This document shows positions 26,709 through 34,632 of a stretch of DNA of 44,217 nt, in pieces. Position numbers and translations under genes: made by a program. Source of the DNA: Nocardia amikacinitolerans NBRC 108937 (lineage in GTDB: Bacteria > Actinomycetota > Actinomycetes > Mycobacteriales > Mycobacteriaceae); the NCBI RefSeq assembly GCF_001612615.1, contig NZ_BDAU01000027.1, forward strand, positions 1 through 44,217, in the 5' to 3' direction. The stretch's first letter is position 1; every line of letters begins with the position of its first letter. The notes below the pieces were generated by a model. That model was given only the letters and a program-made list of their open reading frames with translations, was not told where the DNA came from and did no database searches.

Positions 26709-26740
26709 TGTGGACAACTCGGTCCGCCGCATGTGGACAG
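26709..26740. promoter_or_regulatory. Two DnaA-box-like nonamers upstream of ssb
   Basis: TGTGGACAA (26709-26717) is the exact complement of the actinobacterial DnaA box TTGTCCACA. TGTGGACAG (26732-26740) differs at one base. They lie 23 bases apart in the 192-base gap between the GH3 gene and ssb. A chance match is possible. Confidence 0.35.
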
Positions 26741-26779
26741 CCACCGCTTCGCACTCGCCGCCGCCCGGAGCGTCGACCC

Positions 26780-29326
26780 TTACCCGCCCGCGCCGACCAC
26801 CGCGGACGCGCTCAACGGCAACTCGACCACACTCGTCCCTGCGGACACCGTGAACTCACCCGGCTCGATCCGCCAACCCCCATCCCAATGCTCGAAAGAC
26901 CGCCGCGGCACCGTGATTCGCACCGGAACCGACGCTCCCGCCTCCGCGAATACGGTCGAGAACCCGGCCAGCCACCGCACCGGTCGCTCGATCACCGAGT
27001 CGGGACGGGACAGATACACCTGAACCACCTGCTTGCCGGCCCGCGCGCCGGTGTTGCGCGCGGTCAGTGACACCTCCACCGACCCGTCCGCCGCCGGAGC
27101 CGACACCGCGAGATCCGCGAGTTCCCAAGTGGTGTAACCGAGTCCGTGCCCGAACGGGTAGGCCGGTGTCACGCCGGCGCGCAACCAAGCGCGGTAGCCG
27201 ATGTGGATGCCTTCGGTGTAGCGCAGCACGCCGTCCACGGGCGTGGTCGACAGCACGGGCACGTCCGCCTCAGCGGCGGGCCAGGTGGTGGGCAACCTGC
27301 CACCGGGTTCGGCGCGCCCGAGCAGCACGTCGGCCAGCGCGTGGCCGATCTCCTGGCCGCCGAACCAGGTCAGCAGCAGCGCCGAGACCTCGTCGCGCCA
27401 GGGCAGCAGCACCGGTCCGCCGGAATTCACCACCACCACGGTGCGCGGATTGGCGGCCGCCACCGCGCGCACCAGATCGTCCTGCGCGCCCGGCAGCGCC
27501 AGGGTGGTGCGGTCGAAGCCCTCGGACTCGGTCTGCGAGCTGGTACCGACCACGACGACGGCGGCATCGGCGGCCCCCGCCAGCGCCGCGGCGTCGGCGA
27601 TCGCGTCCGCGGGATCGGTGTGCGCCGCCTCGGTACCCACGGTGATCGCGACCAGACCCAATGCGGCGCCGTCGTTTTCGAGCTGCTGGCGCACGGTGAT
27701 CGAGATCGGCCCCGCACCGTCGGCGGCCACCGGCACCGACGCGACGTCCGGGGTGAGCAGCGCGGCGCCAAGCGCGTCACCACTGCCCCCGAGCACGGTG
27801 TTGATGACCGCGGCGCCGTCGATCTCCATCCGTATCCGGCCCACCCCGGCGACGCCGAGCCGCGCCGCCGCGGCCTCGTCGGCGCCCGGCCGGTATTCGG
27901 TGCTCAGCTCCAGCATGGCCGCGCCCGCGGGCACGGTGCCCAGGTAGACCAGCTGCGCGGCGCGCCGCAGCTCGCTCAGCAGCTCGTTGCCGTCTGCGTC
28001 GAGGAAGCGGGCGCGCAACCCGGGTTCGCGAGTCCGCGGATCGGTCATCGATGTCAGCGGGAGCGGATGGATGCCGGTCTGGACCGGCACGCCGGGATGC
28101 ACGGTGATGGACGCGTCCGGCAGCGCGGCGCGCAGACCGTCCACGGGGCTGATGGTCTGGGCGGGAACCACCGTCGCGCTGCCGCCGCCCTGCGTGCGTG
28201 GCCAGATCGCCGCCTCGCCGATCACGGCGATGGAACCGGGACCCGAACTCGGCCACGGCAATTCGCCGCTGTTGCGCAGCAACACCATCCCGGCCGCCGC
28301 GACTTCGCGAGCGAGTTCCCTACCCTCGCGATCGGAGATGTCGGCCTCGGCTTTCCCGTTCGTTTCCGGTTCCGGCGCAATGGGCTCGCGCACCGCGACG
28401 TGTCCGTGCGACGCGATCGCGGCGGTGTCGAAACCGTTGTCGCGCAACGCGGTATCCGACAGATCCAGCGCGCCGACACGCTGGGCAAGCCGCAGCAATC
28501 GCAGCACCTTGGCGTCGATCGCGGCCTCCGGCACCGCTCCGGCCCGCACCGCCGCAACCAGTTGCGGGCCCCACGGACCCACCGGGCCCGGCATCACCAG
28601 ATCCTGGTCCGCGTTGGCCGAGGCCTCGGTGCTGCGCACCGCCACCCAGTCCGACACCACGAGGCCGTCGAAACCCCACTCGGTGCGCAACGGCGTCGTC
28701 AGCAACGGGTTCTCCGACATGGTGACGCCGCGAACGGAGTTGTACGCCGACATCACCAGCCACGCGCCCGCCCGCACCGCCGCTTCGAACGGCGCGAGAT
28801 AGAGCTCGCGCAGCGCGCGGTCGTCCAGCTCGACGTCGGCGGTGTAGCGCTCGGTCTCGAAGTCGTTGGCCACGTAGTGTTTCGGGGTCGCGGCGATGCC
28901 GTGTTCCTGCACCGAGCGGACGTAAGCCGCCGCCAATTCACCCGTCAGCAAAGAATCTTCGGAGTAGGCCTCGAAGTGCCTGCCGCCCAACGGACTGCGG
29001 TGCAGGTTGATCGTCGGGCCGAGCACCACATCGACGCCCTTGCGCTTGGCCTCGGCGGCCGACGCGGCGCCGTAGCGGCGGGCCATGTCGAGGTCCCAGG
29101 TCGCCGCGAGTGCGGTCGCCGAGGGCAGGTTGAGCGACGGGTCGCGCTCGTCCCAGACCGGGCCGCGCACGCCCGAAGGCCCATCGGAGAGCATCATCGA
29201 CCGCAGCCCGATCGCGGGCTCGGCCACGGTCGACCAGATGTCCGCGCCGGTCAGCAGCCGCACCTTCTGCTCCAGATGCAGCGCGCCGACCAGCGCGCGC
29301 AGGGCTTCGTCCACCGTGTCGAGCAT
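26780..29326 (-). CDS. Glycoside hydrolase family 3 beta-glucosidase with PA14 domain
   Basis: The 848-residue enzyme should release glucose from beta-glucosides. The N-terminal GH3 barrel has the expected KHYVANDFETER (residues ~153-164) and the nucleophile Asp in GFDGLVVSDWVAVRS (~224). A PA14 insertion (about residues 415-550) and a C-terminal fibronectin-III-like domain (TARNTGARAGKQVVQVYLS, ~753-771) follow the layout of intracellular GH3 beta-glucosidases. No signal peptide is seen. It stands alone: no sugar transporter or regulator is adjacent. Confidence 0.92.
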   Translation of the reverse strand: MLDTVDEALRALVGALHLEQKVRLLTGADIWSTVAEPAIGLRSMMLSDGPSGVRGPVWDERDPSLNLPSATALAATWDLDMARRYGAASAAEAKRKGVDVVLGPTINLHRSPLGGRHFEAYSEDSLLTGELAAAYVRSVQEHGIAATPKHYVANDFETERYTADVELDDRALRELYLAPFEAAVRAGAWLVMSAYNSVRGVTMSENPLLTTPLRTEWGFDGLVVSDWVAVRSTEASANADQDLVMPGPVGPWGPQLVAAVRAGAVPEAAIDAKVLRLLRLAQRVGALDLSDTALRDNGFDTAAIASHGHVAVREPIAPEPETNGKAEADISDREGRELAREVAAAGMVLLRNSGELPWPSSGPGSIAVIGEAAIWPRTQGGGSATVVPAQTISPVDGLRAALPDASITVHPGVPVQTGIHPLPLTSMTDPRTREPGLRARFLDADGNELLSELRRAAQLVYLGTVPAGAAMLELSTEYRPGADEAAAARLGVAGVGRIRMEIDGAAVINTVLGGSGDALGAALLTPDVASVPVAADGAGPISITVRQQLENDGAALGLVAITVGTEAAHTDPADAIADAAALAGAADAAVVVVGTSSQTESEGFDRTTLALPGAQDDLVRAVAAANPRTVVVVNSGGPVLLPWRDEVSALLLTWFGGQEIGHALADVLLGRAEPGGRLPTTWPAAEADVPVLSTTPVDGVLRYTEGIHIGYRAWLRAGVTPAYPFGHGLGYTTWELADLAVSAPAADGSVEVSLTARNTGARAGKQVVQVYLSRPDSVIERPVRWLAGFSTVFAEAGASVPVRITVPRRSFEHWDGGWRIEPGEFTVSAGTSVVELPLSASAVVGAGG

Positions 29327-29489
29327 CAGCGCTCCTCCTCGGATCGTCGGCCGGGTCCCGCGTCTTTCGACAATCTACGCGTCGGCGCGTCGCGCGCGAC
29401 CGACCTCGACGGCGCGGGTCAAGGCGCTCCGAGGAAGGTCGGCCCACGGCTGATCCGCTTGCGGGCGGATCAGCGGCCAGCGAGCCGAC

Positions 29490-30482
29490 TCACAGCGCGC
29501 CGAGGTCGGTGTTGGCGCCGCAGAGCACGACGACCGGCCGCTCCCCCGGCGCGGGCGTGTACGCGCCGCTCTGGATCGCGGCCAGCGCGCTGGCGCCCGC
29601 CAGCTCGACGACGATCCGGAATTCGCGCCACAGGTACTCGCGGGCCGCGGTGATCGCCTCCTCGGTGACCAGCAGCGAGGGCACGTCGTAGCGCCGCGCG
29701 ATGTCGAGGGCGATCTCGCCGACCCGGGTCGCGCCGAGCAAGTCCAATCCGACGCCGGGGCCGCCGACGTCGACCGTCCGATTGGCGAGCAATGCCGCGT
29801 GCAGCGCGGGCATGCCGACCGGCTCGACGCCAACCACCTGCTGACGGCGACCGAGCGCCGCGGCGATGCCCGCGACAAGTCCGCCGCCGCCGACCGCGAC
29901 GAGCACCGGCGGCTTGCCGCGCACCTGGTCTTCGAGTTCCAGGCCGACCACCCCGGCGCCCGCGACCACGGCGGGCAGGTCGTAGGCGTGCAGCTGCAAC
30001 GCGCCGCGTTCGGCCGCCAGCTCGGTGGCATGCCGGGCAGCCTCCGCGTAAGTCGTTCCGTGCCAGAGCACTTCGGCACCGTGCGACCACATCGCCGCCA
30101 CCTTGGTGTGCGGCGCGGATTCCGGCACCACCACCGTGCATGCCTTGCCCAGCCAGGCGGCGGCCAGCGCGGCGGCGATGCCCGCGTTGCCCGCGGAGGC
30201 GATGACCACCTGATCGGTCCGCGCGGTCGAGGTGAGCAGCGCGTTGAGCGTGCCTCGGACCTTGAAAGTGCCGCCGTGCTGGAGGTATTCGAGCTTCAGC
30301 GTGACCGGCACCGGACCGGTCGGACCGGCCACCGACGTGTGGAAGACCGGCGTCTTCCTGATCCGCCCCAGCGTCCGGCGGCGCGCGGCGCGCACATCGG
30401 AGCGATACACCCGTCGGCAGTCTTCGGCCACCGCGACCGCACCCCTGTCGTTACCTGTCAAGACCGCACTCCGCGGTCGCAC
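29490..30482 (-). CDS. Threonine/serine dehydratase-like PLP enzyme
   Basis: This fold-type II PLP enzyme probably removes water and ammonia from serine or threonine. The lysine that binds PLP is in GGTFKVRGTLNALL (~residue 73), the phosphate/carboxylate loop is SAGNAGIAAALAA, and the glycine-rich phosphate cup is VAVGGGGLVAG. There is no C-terminal ACT domain, so it is the short catabolic type. Starts at GTG 30482, TTG 30461 and further GTGs are all possible. It is close to the CopD-CtaG gene (31 bases) on the same strand, without an obvious functional link. Confidence 0.87.
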   Translation of the reverse strand: MRPRSAVLTGNDRGAVAVAEDCRRVYRSDVRAARRRTLGRIRKTPVFHTSVAGPTGPVPVTLKLEYLQHGGTFKVRGTLNALLTSTARTDQVVIASAGNAGIAAALAAAWLGKACTVVVPESAPHTKVAAMWSHGAEVLWHGTTYAEAARHATELAAERGALQLHAYDLPAVVAGAGVVGLELEDQVRGKPPVLVAVGGGGLVAGIAAALGRRQQVVGVEPVGMPALHAALLANRTVDVGGPGVGLDLLGATRVGEIALDIARRYDVPSLLVTEEAITAAREYLWREFRIVVELAGASALAAIQSGAYTPAPGERPVVVLCGANTDLGAL

Positions 30483-30513
30483 AACCGGGCCGAACCCGGC
30501 GGCGCGGCCTCAC

Positions 30514-32556
30514 TCACTTACGCACCTCTCCGTCACGTTTCGCCAGTTCGGCGAACATGGCATTGTGGGCGGCCAGCTCCGCGTCGTTGTCGCGATCGGC
30601 GGCGCGGTCGATGCGCTTGGCAGTCCGTTCGTCGCTGCGCGACCACTGAATCAGCAGCGCCAGCATCACCACGACCAACGGCACCTCGCCGCTCGCCCAG
30701 GCAAGGCTACCGCCGGTGCGCTGATCGCCGAGCAGGTCGCTGTTCCAGCCCAGGTCGAGGCTGCGGAAGAACCAGCCGCCCATGACCGTCGTCATGCTCA
30801 TCAGCGCGACGCCGAAGAACGCGTGGAACGGCAGCGAGCCGAACACCATGCCCAGCTTGGTGAGCGGTTCCACCTGGCGCGGTTTCGGATCGATGCCGAT
30901 CACGACCCAGTAGAAGAGGTAGCCGCTGAGCAGGAAGTGGAGGTTCATCAGCAGGTGCGCGGCGTGCGAGTCGACGAAGGTGTCGTAGATGCCGCCCATG
31001 TACAGCGCGTAGAAGCCTGCGACGAAGATCACCGACGCCACGATCGGATGGGTCAGGAAACGGGACACCGGATTGTGCACGGCGGCCAGAATCCATTCGC
31101 GCGGCCCCGGCACGCCGGTGCGTCCGGCGGGTGGCAGCGCGCGCAACGCCAACGTCACCGCGCCGCCGAGGGCGAACAGAATCGGCGCGAGCATGGACAG
31201 CGCCATGTGCTGGCCCATGTGCACGCTGAACACCGCGGGCGAGTACCGCCCGACCCCCGACGACGTCGCGAGCAGCAGCAGCGCGCAGGCCGACAGCCAC
31301 GCGATGGTCCGGCCGACCGGCCACGAATCGCCGCGGTTGCGCAATCGCCGCACGCCGAGCAGGTACACCACCGCCAGCACGATCGCCGCCGTGCCGAAGA
31401 TCAGGTCGAAGCGCCAGTCGAACAGCAGCCGCGCGACCGTCGGCGGGCCTGCGAGGTCGTAGCCGAGCTCGACCTCGGCGGGCGTCGGAACGGTCGCGGG
31501 CGGTGGCGGCGGAGTGCGGCCGAGACCGACAGCCAGACCCATGGTGGCCGCGAAGACCAGCGCCTCGACCGCGCCGAAACGCAGCAGCGCGGAGCGGTCG
31601 CGCGGGTTCGCCGCGAGGGCGGGCACGGTCGCGCGGCGCTGGAACCAGCCGATGACACCGAGCACGAGCAACGCCGCCGCTTTCGCGAGGACAAGCCGCC
31701 CGTAGGTGCTGGTGAACAGCTCGTCGAACGGCACACGGACCCACGAGTTGATCACGCCGCTGACGCCGATCACCACGAACGCGATGGTCGCCAGGAACGA
31801 GAACCGGCGAACCGCGACATCGGTGTGCGCGCCGGAGCGCATCGCGTGCGCGAGCACGGCGAACAGACCGCCCACCCAGACCGCCGCCGACACCAAGTGC
31901 AGGATCAGGCTGTTGGTCGCGACGTCGTGCGAGCCACCCGATGACGAGTGGCCGGTCAGCGCGAGCGGCATCATGGTCACGATCGCGCCGCCGAACAGCA
32001 GCGGCGTCCAACCCCAGCGCAGCGCGAGGCGGCAACCGATCGCGACGATCAGCGCGAACACCACCGTGGTCCGCCAGGCCTCGGCGAGCTCCACCTGTGC
32101 GATGGCGCGCCACAGCTGTTCCGGACGCCAGATGTCGCTGGCGGGCTGACCCGTTGTGTCCGACACCGTCAGCGGGACGAGCAGCGCGGCGCAGCACGCC
32201 CAGATCACCGCGAAATTCGACGCCCGCCGCAGCGCGCGATACCCACCCACATCCAGCAACCCGTCGGACTGCGGCGGTACCAGGAACGCGGCGAACAACA
32301 GCGAGCCGACGGTCAGCGCCGCGAACAGATCGGCCAGCGCGCGGAGCGCGGGCAGACCGTAGGTGGTCAGCGGGCCGGGATCCGGAATGCCGAGCAGACT
32401 CAGGGCCTGCGCCGCCGAGAGACCGACGACCAGCGCCGCGACGACGGCAGCGATGGCTCCCGCGAACGCGGTCACGGCGGCGAAACCGCGCGCCGCATCC
32501 GCCCGCGGGACGTCCGGCTCAGCGGGTGCGAGGGTCGGGTCCTGCGGTGACGACAT
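30514..32556 (-). CDS. CopD-CtaG fusion membrane protein (Rv0102-like), copper/cytochrome oxidase assembly
   Basis: The 680-residue polytopic protein joins a CopD-like copper-transport domain (N-terminal half; HDVATNSLILHLVSAAVWVGG) to a caa3_CtaG domain (C-terminal half; SPAVFSVHMGQHMALSMLAP, HLLMNLHFLLSGYLFYW). CtaG-type proteins help put copper into cytochrome c oxidase. The His/Met pairs visible in both halves are likely copper ligands. The fusion and size (about 660-680) match mycobacterial Rv0102. The ATG at 32556 is preceded by a well-spaced -10 (TACGCT, 32569-32564), indicating a leaderless start. Confidence 0.88.
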   Translation of the reverse strand: MSSPQDPTLAPAEPDVPRADAARGFAAVTAFAGAIAAVVAALVVGLSAAQALSLLGIPDPGPLTTYGLPALRALADLFAALTVGSLLFAAFLVPPQSDGLLDVGGYRALRRASNFAVIWACCAALLVPLTVSDTTGQPASDIWRPEQLWRAIAQVELAEAWRTTVVFALIVAIGCRLALRWGWTPLLFGGAIVTMMPLALTGHSSSGGSHDVATNSLILHLVSAAVWVGGLFAVLAHAMRSGAHTDVAVRRFSFLATIAFVVIGVSGVINSWVRVPFDELFTSTYGRLVLAKAAALLVLGVIGWFQRRATVPALAANPRDRSALLRFGAVEALVFAATMGLAVGLGRTPPPPPATVPTPAEVELGYDLAGPPTVARLLFDWRFDLIFGTAAIVLAVVYLLGVRRLRNRGDSWPVGRTIAWLSACALLLLATSSGVGRYSPAVFSVHMGQHMALSMLAPILFALGGAVTLALRALPPAGRTGVPGPREWILAAVHNPVSRFLTHPIVASVIFVAGFYALYMGGIYDTFVDSHAAHLLMNLHFLLSGYLFYWVVIGIDPKPRQVEPLTKLGMVFGSLPFHAFFGVALMSMTTVMGGWFFRSLDLGWNSDLLGDQRTGGSLAWASGEVPLVVVMLALLIQWSRSDERTAKRIDRAADRDNDAELAAHNAMFAELAKRDGEVRK

Positions 32557-32563
32557 ACGACTC

Positions 32564-32569
32564 AGCGTA
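32564..32569 (-). promoter_or_regulatory. -10 element for leaderless copD-ctaG transcript
   Basis: Read on the minus strand, TACGCT (TANNNT type) ends 7 bases before the ATG at 32556, so transcription should start at the first base of the codon. No clear -35 or Shine-Dalgarno is seen. Confidence 0.45.
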
Positions 32570-32620
32570 GTTGGGTGCGTACCCCTGGGTTCGCTCCGGC
32601 CATGCTCGCGGCTGTCCACT

Positions 32621-32812
32621 GGCGTCGCCCGGCAACGCGCGCTACGTGTGTCTCCGCGGCGAAGCTCGGCGCACGTTCGCCAGGCGTCGCCCGTCCAACG
32701 CTCGCTACTTGTGTCTCCGCGCAGCGACGCTCGGCGCACGTTCGCCAGGCGTCGCCCGTGCAACGCGCGCTACGTGTGTCTCCGCGGCGAAGCTCGGCGC
32801 ACGTTCGCCAGG
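32621..32812. repeat. Three-unit tandem repeat of 62-65 bases
   Basis: Three units start with GGCGTCGCCCG at 32621, 32683 and 32748. They share ACGTGTGTCTCCGCGGCGAA-like and CTCGGCGCACGTTCGCCA blocks. The middle unit differs by a few bases and a 3-base insertion. The repeat fills most of the 345-base gap before the DUF4345 gene. TTCGCTCCGGCCATG just before it (about 32590-32604) also occurs in the purC-pepN repeat region, so they may share an origin. Confidence 0.85.
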
Positions 32813-32871
32813 CCGATGAACCATCGAACCGCTGCCCCGCGAATTTCGCCCGGCCCGCGCCGCGAAGCGCG

Positions 32872-32877
32872 TATAAG
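32872..32877 (+). promoter_or_regulatory. -10 element of the DUF4345 gene
   Basis: TATAAG lies 30 bases before the ATG at 32902, with the ribosome binding site AGGGAGGTGAG between them. No good -35 is visible, which is usual for actinomycete promoters. Confidence 0.45.
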
Positions 32878-32901
32878 GTAGGCGCGGATCAGGGAGGTGA
32901 G

Positions 32902-33276
32902 ATGTCGGTCGTGCTGATTGCCGTGGTGGCGCTGTTCTTCGCCGCCATGGGCGTATACGGACTGCTTCGCCCGAGTCAGCTGGCCGACACCGTCGGCCTG
33001 CTCGCCGATCGGGCCGACGCGCACGCCGAGGTGCGCGCGGTCTACGGCGGCTTCGGCATCGCGGTGGCGGTGGTCCTCGGCCTGGCCGCCGCCGATATCG
33101 GCGACCTCAGATTCGGCGTGTGCGTGGCGGTGGCCGCCGCGTTGGGCGGGATGGCGTTCGGCCGGATCTGGTCGTCGTTCACCGGGCGCGCGTCCGCCTT
33201 CTATCCCGTCTGGTTCTACTTCGTCGTCGAAGTGACCTTGGCCACCCTGCTCGGCGTCGCTGTCCTGCTCGACTGA
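32902..33276 (+). CDS. DUF4345-like small membrane protein
   Basis: The 124-residue protein has four hydrophobic helices (around residues 3-23, 47-64, 70-85 and 104-123). The internal RAVYGGFGIAVAVVLGLAA resembles the Glu-x-RAxYGG-containing DUF4345 family of bacterial membrane proteins. The ATG at 32902 follows a strong AGGGAGGTGAG. No function is known. Confidence 0.72.
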   Translation: MSVVLIAVVALFFAAMGVYGLLRPSQLADTVGLLADRADAHAEVRAVYGGFGIAVAVVLGLAAADIGDLRFGVCVAVAAALGGMAFGRIWSSFTGRASAFYPVWFYFVVEVTLATLLGVAVLLD

Positions 33277-33326
33277 GGTAGACGGAATGTTGCTGACGGT
33301 AAGAATCTAGTTTCCTGGACGGTCGC

Positions 33327-33332
33327 TATACT
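33327..33332 (+). promoter_or_regulatory. -10 element of the tRNA-Arg gene
   Basis: TATACT, close to the consensus TATAAT, lies 48 bases before the tRNA. No good -35 is present. Between it and the tRNA is a small inverted repeat (GTGCT-4-AGCAC). Confidence 0.55.
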
Positions 33333-33379
33333 TTCCGTGCTGGACAGCACGGCCAATGTCGGCCATGGTGGAAACCGCT

Positions 33380-33453
33380 GCCTCCGTAGCTCAGTTGGAT
33401 AGAGCAAGGGCCTTCTAATCCCTAGGTCGCAGGTTCGATTCCTGCCGGGGGCG
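33380..33453 (+). tRNA. tRNA-Arg, anticodon UCU
   Basis: The 74-base sequence folds as a full cloverleaf: acceptor stem GCCTCCG/CGGGGGC (one T-G pair), D-arm GCTC/GAGC, anticodon stem AGGG/CCCT, T-arm GCAGG/CCTGC with TTCGATT loop and discriminator G. The anticodon TCT is at 33414-33416 in loop CTTCTAA, reading AGA/AGG arginine codons, which are rare in this GC-rich genome. The 31-39 pair is a C-U mismatch. CCA is not encoded. Confidence 0.95.
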
Positions 33454-33464
33454 CTCACGTGGGC

Positions 33465-33500
33465 ACCCTGTGGCCCGCACGCCGATGTGGGTCACAGGGT
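33465..33500. terminator. Hairpin after tRNA-Arg
   Basis: ACCCTGTGGCCC (33465-33476) pairs with GGGTCACAGGGT (33489-33500), 12 pairs including one G-U, over a 12-base loop. It begins 12 bases after the tRNA and probably ends its transcript. Between here and 33754 (about 250 bases) I see no gene. Confidence 0.7.
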
Positions 33501-33754
33501 TGTTACCCGAACCGCGCGGCGGTCAAACAAGGACACTCGTCCACAGCCAGGAACTGTCGTCGGCGCTCGATCTGCGGCGGATCGCCGCTCTGTGGACACC
33601 GACGCCGAGGCGTTGGACACCGTGACCGGTGTGAGTTCGGCTTCTCCCGTTCGAGCAGCATCGCGCCACCGCGCGGATCCGCAGTAGTCACGTGGGATTC
33701 ATTCGTGCACCCGGCGTGGGGAGCGCCCCACAGCCCGGGGCATCCGAGTCTCCG

Positions 33755-33784
33755 TTGACAGGCAAGTGAAGACTTGCCTATTGT
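33755..33784 (+). promoter_or_regulatory. arsR-VOC promoter with embedded operator
   Basis: TTGACA (33755-33760) is followed by exactly 18 bases and then TATTGT (33779-33784). The spacer itself is a perfect inverted repeat, GGCAAGT-gaag-ACTTGCC, which fits an ArsR-dimer site. Repressor bound here would block both boxes. The -10 ends 6 bases before the GTG at 33791, so the mRNA is probably leaderless. Confidence 0.8.
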
Positions 33785-33790
33785 CGGCCT

Positions 33791-34078
33791 GTGGGCGATA
33801 TCTTCAAGGCCCTCGCCGATCCGACCCGGCGGACCATTCTCGACGAGCTGACCGAGCACGACGGTCAGACGCTGTTCGAACTCTGTGTCCGCCTGACGAG
33901 TCGACATCAGCTGAGCCTGAGCCGACAGGGCGTATCGCAGCATCTGGCCGTGCTGGAGGAGGCCGGGCTGATCACTACGCGCAAGCAGGGGCGGTACAAG
34001 TTCCACCACATCGACACCACTCCCTTGGCCGCCATCCTCGAGCGGTGGCCGGTCACCAGGAAAGGACCAACGCCGTGA
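33791..34078 (+). CDS. ArsR/SmtB-family transcriptional repressor (SdpR-like)
   Basis: The 95-residue winged helix protein starts MGDIFKALADPTRRTILDEL, the classic first part of ArsR proteins, and has the recognition helix region in SRQGVSQHLAVLEEAGLITT (~residues 45-64) and the wing RKQGRYKFHHI. The metal-binding ELCVC motif is not present (FELCVRL instead), so it likely senses something other than arsenite or zinc, or acts as a simple autorepressor. The GTG at 33791 starts 7 bases after the -10 box, so the transcript appears leaderless. It overlaps the VOC gene (GTGA). Confidence 0.9.
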   Translation: MGDIFKALADPTRRTILDELTEHDGQTLFELCVRLTSRHQLSLSRQGVSQHLAVLEEAGLITTRKQGRYKFHHIDTTPLAAILERWPVTRKGPTP

Positions 34079-34461
34079 GGATCTACATCACCAGCGTGTT
34101 CGTCGACGACCAACAGAAGGCCCTCGACTTCTACACCGACGTGCTCGGCTTCACCAAGAAGCACGACATTCCGCTCGGCGAGGCCCGGTGGTTGACGGTG
34201 GTCTCACCGGAGGACCCCGAGGGCGCGGAACTCCTGCTGGAGCCGGACAAGCACCCCGCGGTCGGGCCGTACAAGGAAGGCCTTGTCGCCGACGGCATTC
34301 CGGCCGCCTCGTTCCAGGTCAGCGACGTGCGGGCGGAGTACGAGCGACTGCGCGGGCTCGGGGTCACGTTCACGCAGGAACCGCTGGAGGCGGGGCCGGT
34401 GACCACGGCGGTTTTCGACGACACCTGCGGGAACCTGATCCAGATCGTCACCCCGGCCTGA
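34075..34461 (+). CDS. VOC-superfamily (glyoxalase/bleomycin-resistance fold) protein
   Basis: The 128-residue protein has the paired beta-alpha-beta-beta-beta pattern of vicinal-oxygen-chelate enzymes: ITSVFVDDQQKALDFYTDVL at the start, ELLLEPDKHPA in the middle and FDDTCGNLIQIVTPA at the end. The family includes glyoxalases, dioxygenases and drug-binding resistance proteins; the ligand cannot be inferred. The GTG at 34075 overlaps the arsR stop and has AAAGGA upstream. ArsR-VOC pairs are common, and the protein is probably induced when the ArsR repressor is released. Confidence 0.88.
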   Translation: MRIYITSVFVDDQQKALDFYTDVLGFTKKHDIPLGEARWLTVVSPEDPEGAELLLEPDKHPAVGPYKEGLVADGIPAASFQVSDVRAEYERLRGLGVTFTQEPLEAGPVTTAVFDDTCGNLIQIVTPA

Positions 34462-34532
34462 CGTTTCGTCGCACGTCTCACCCGCGCCGGGGCGTGACCG
34501 CCGGTCGGCGATGACCGTACACAGCCCTCGGG

Positions 34533-34558
34533 AGGTGCCGCCGCACCCGGCGGCACCT
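34533..34558. terminator. Bidirectional terminator between VOC and OYE genes
   Basis: AGGTGCCGCCG (34533-34543) and CGGCGGCACCT (34548-34558) form a perfect 11-bp stem with a 4-base loop in the 171-base gap between the convergent genes. Confidence 0.85.
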
Positions 34559-34632
34559 GGACCCAGCTTCGCTTCAGCCGACGGCAGGCCTCCGCGGACG
34601 CCGGGCTGGTGTGCCGCTGATCGTGTGTCGGA

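Noticed and set aside
33380..33760. Integration site of a genomic island at tRNA-Arg
   Set aside because: No integrase, no repeat of the tRNA 3' end in the window and no abrupt composition change.
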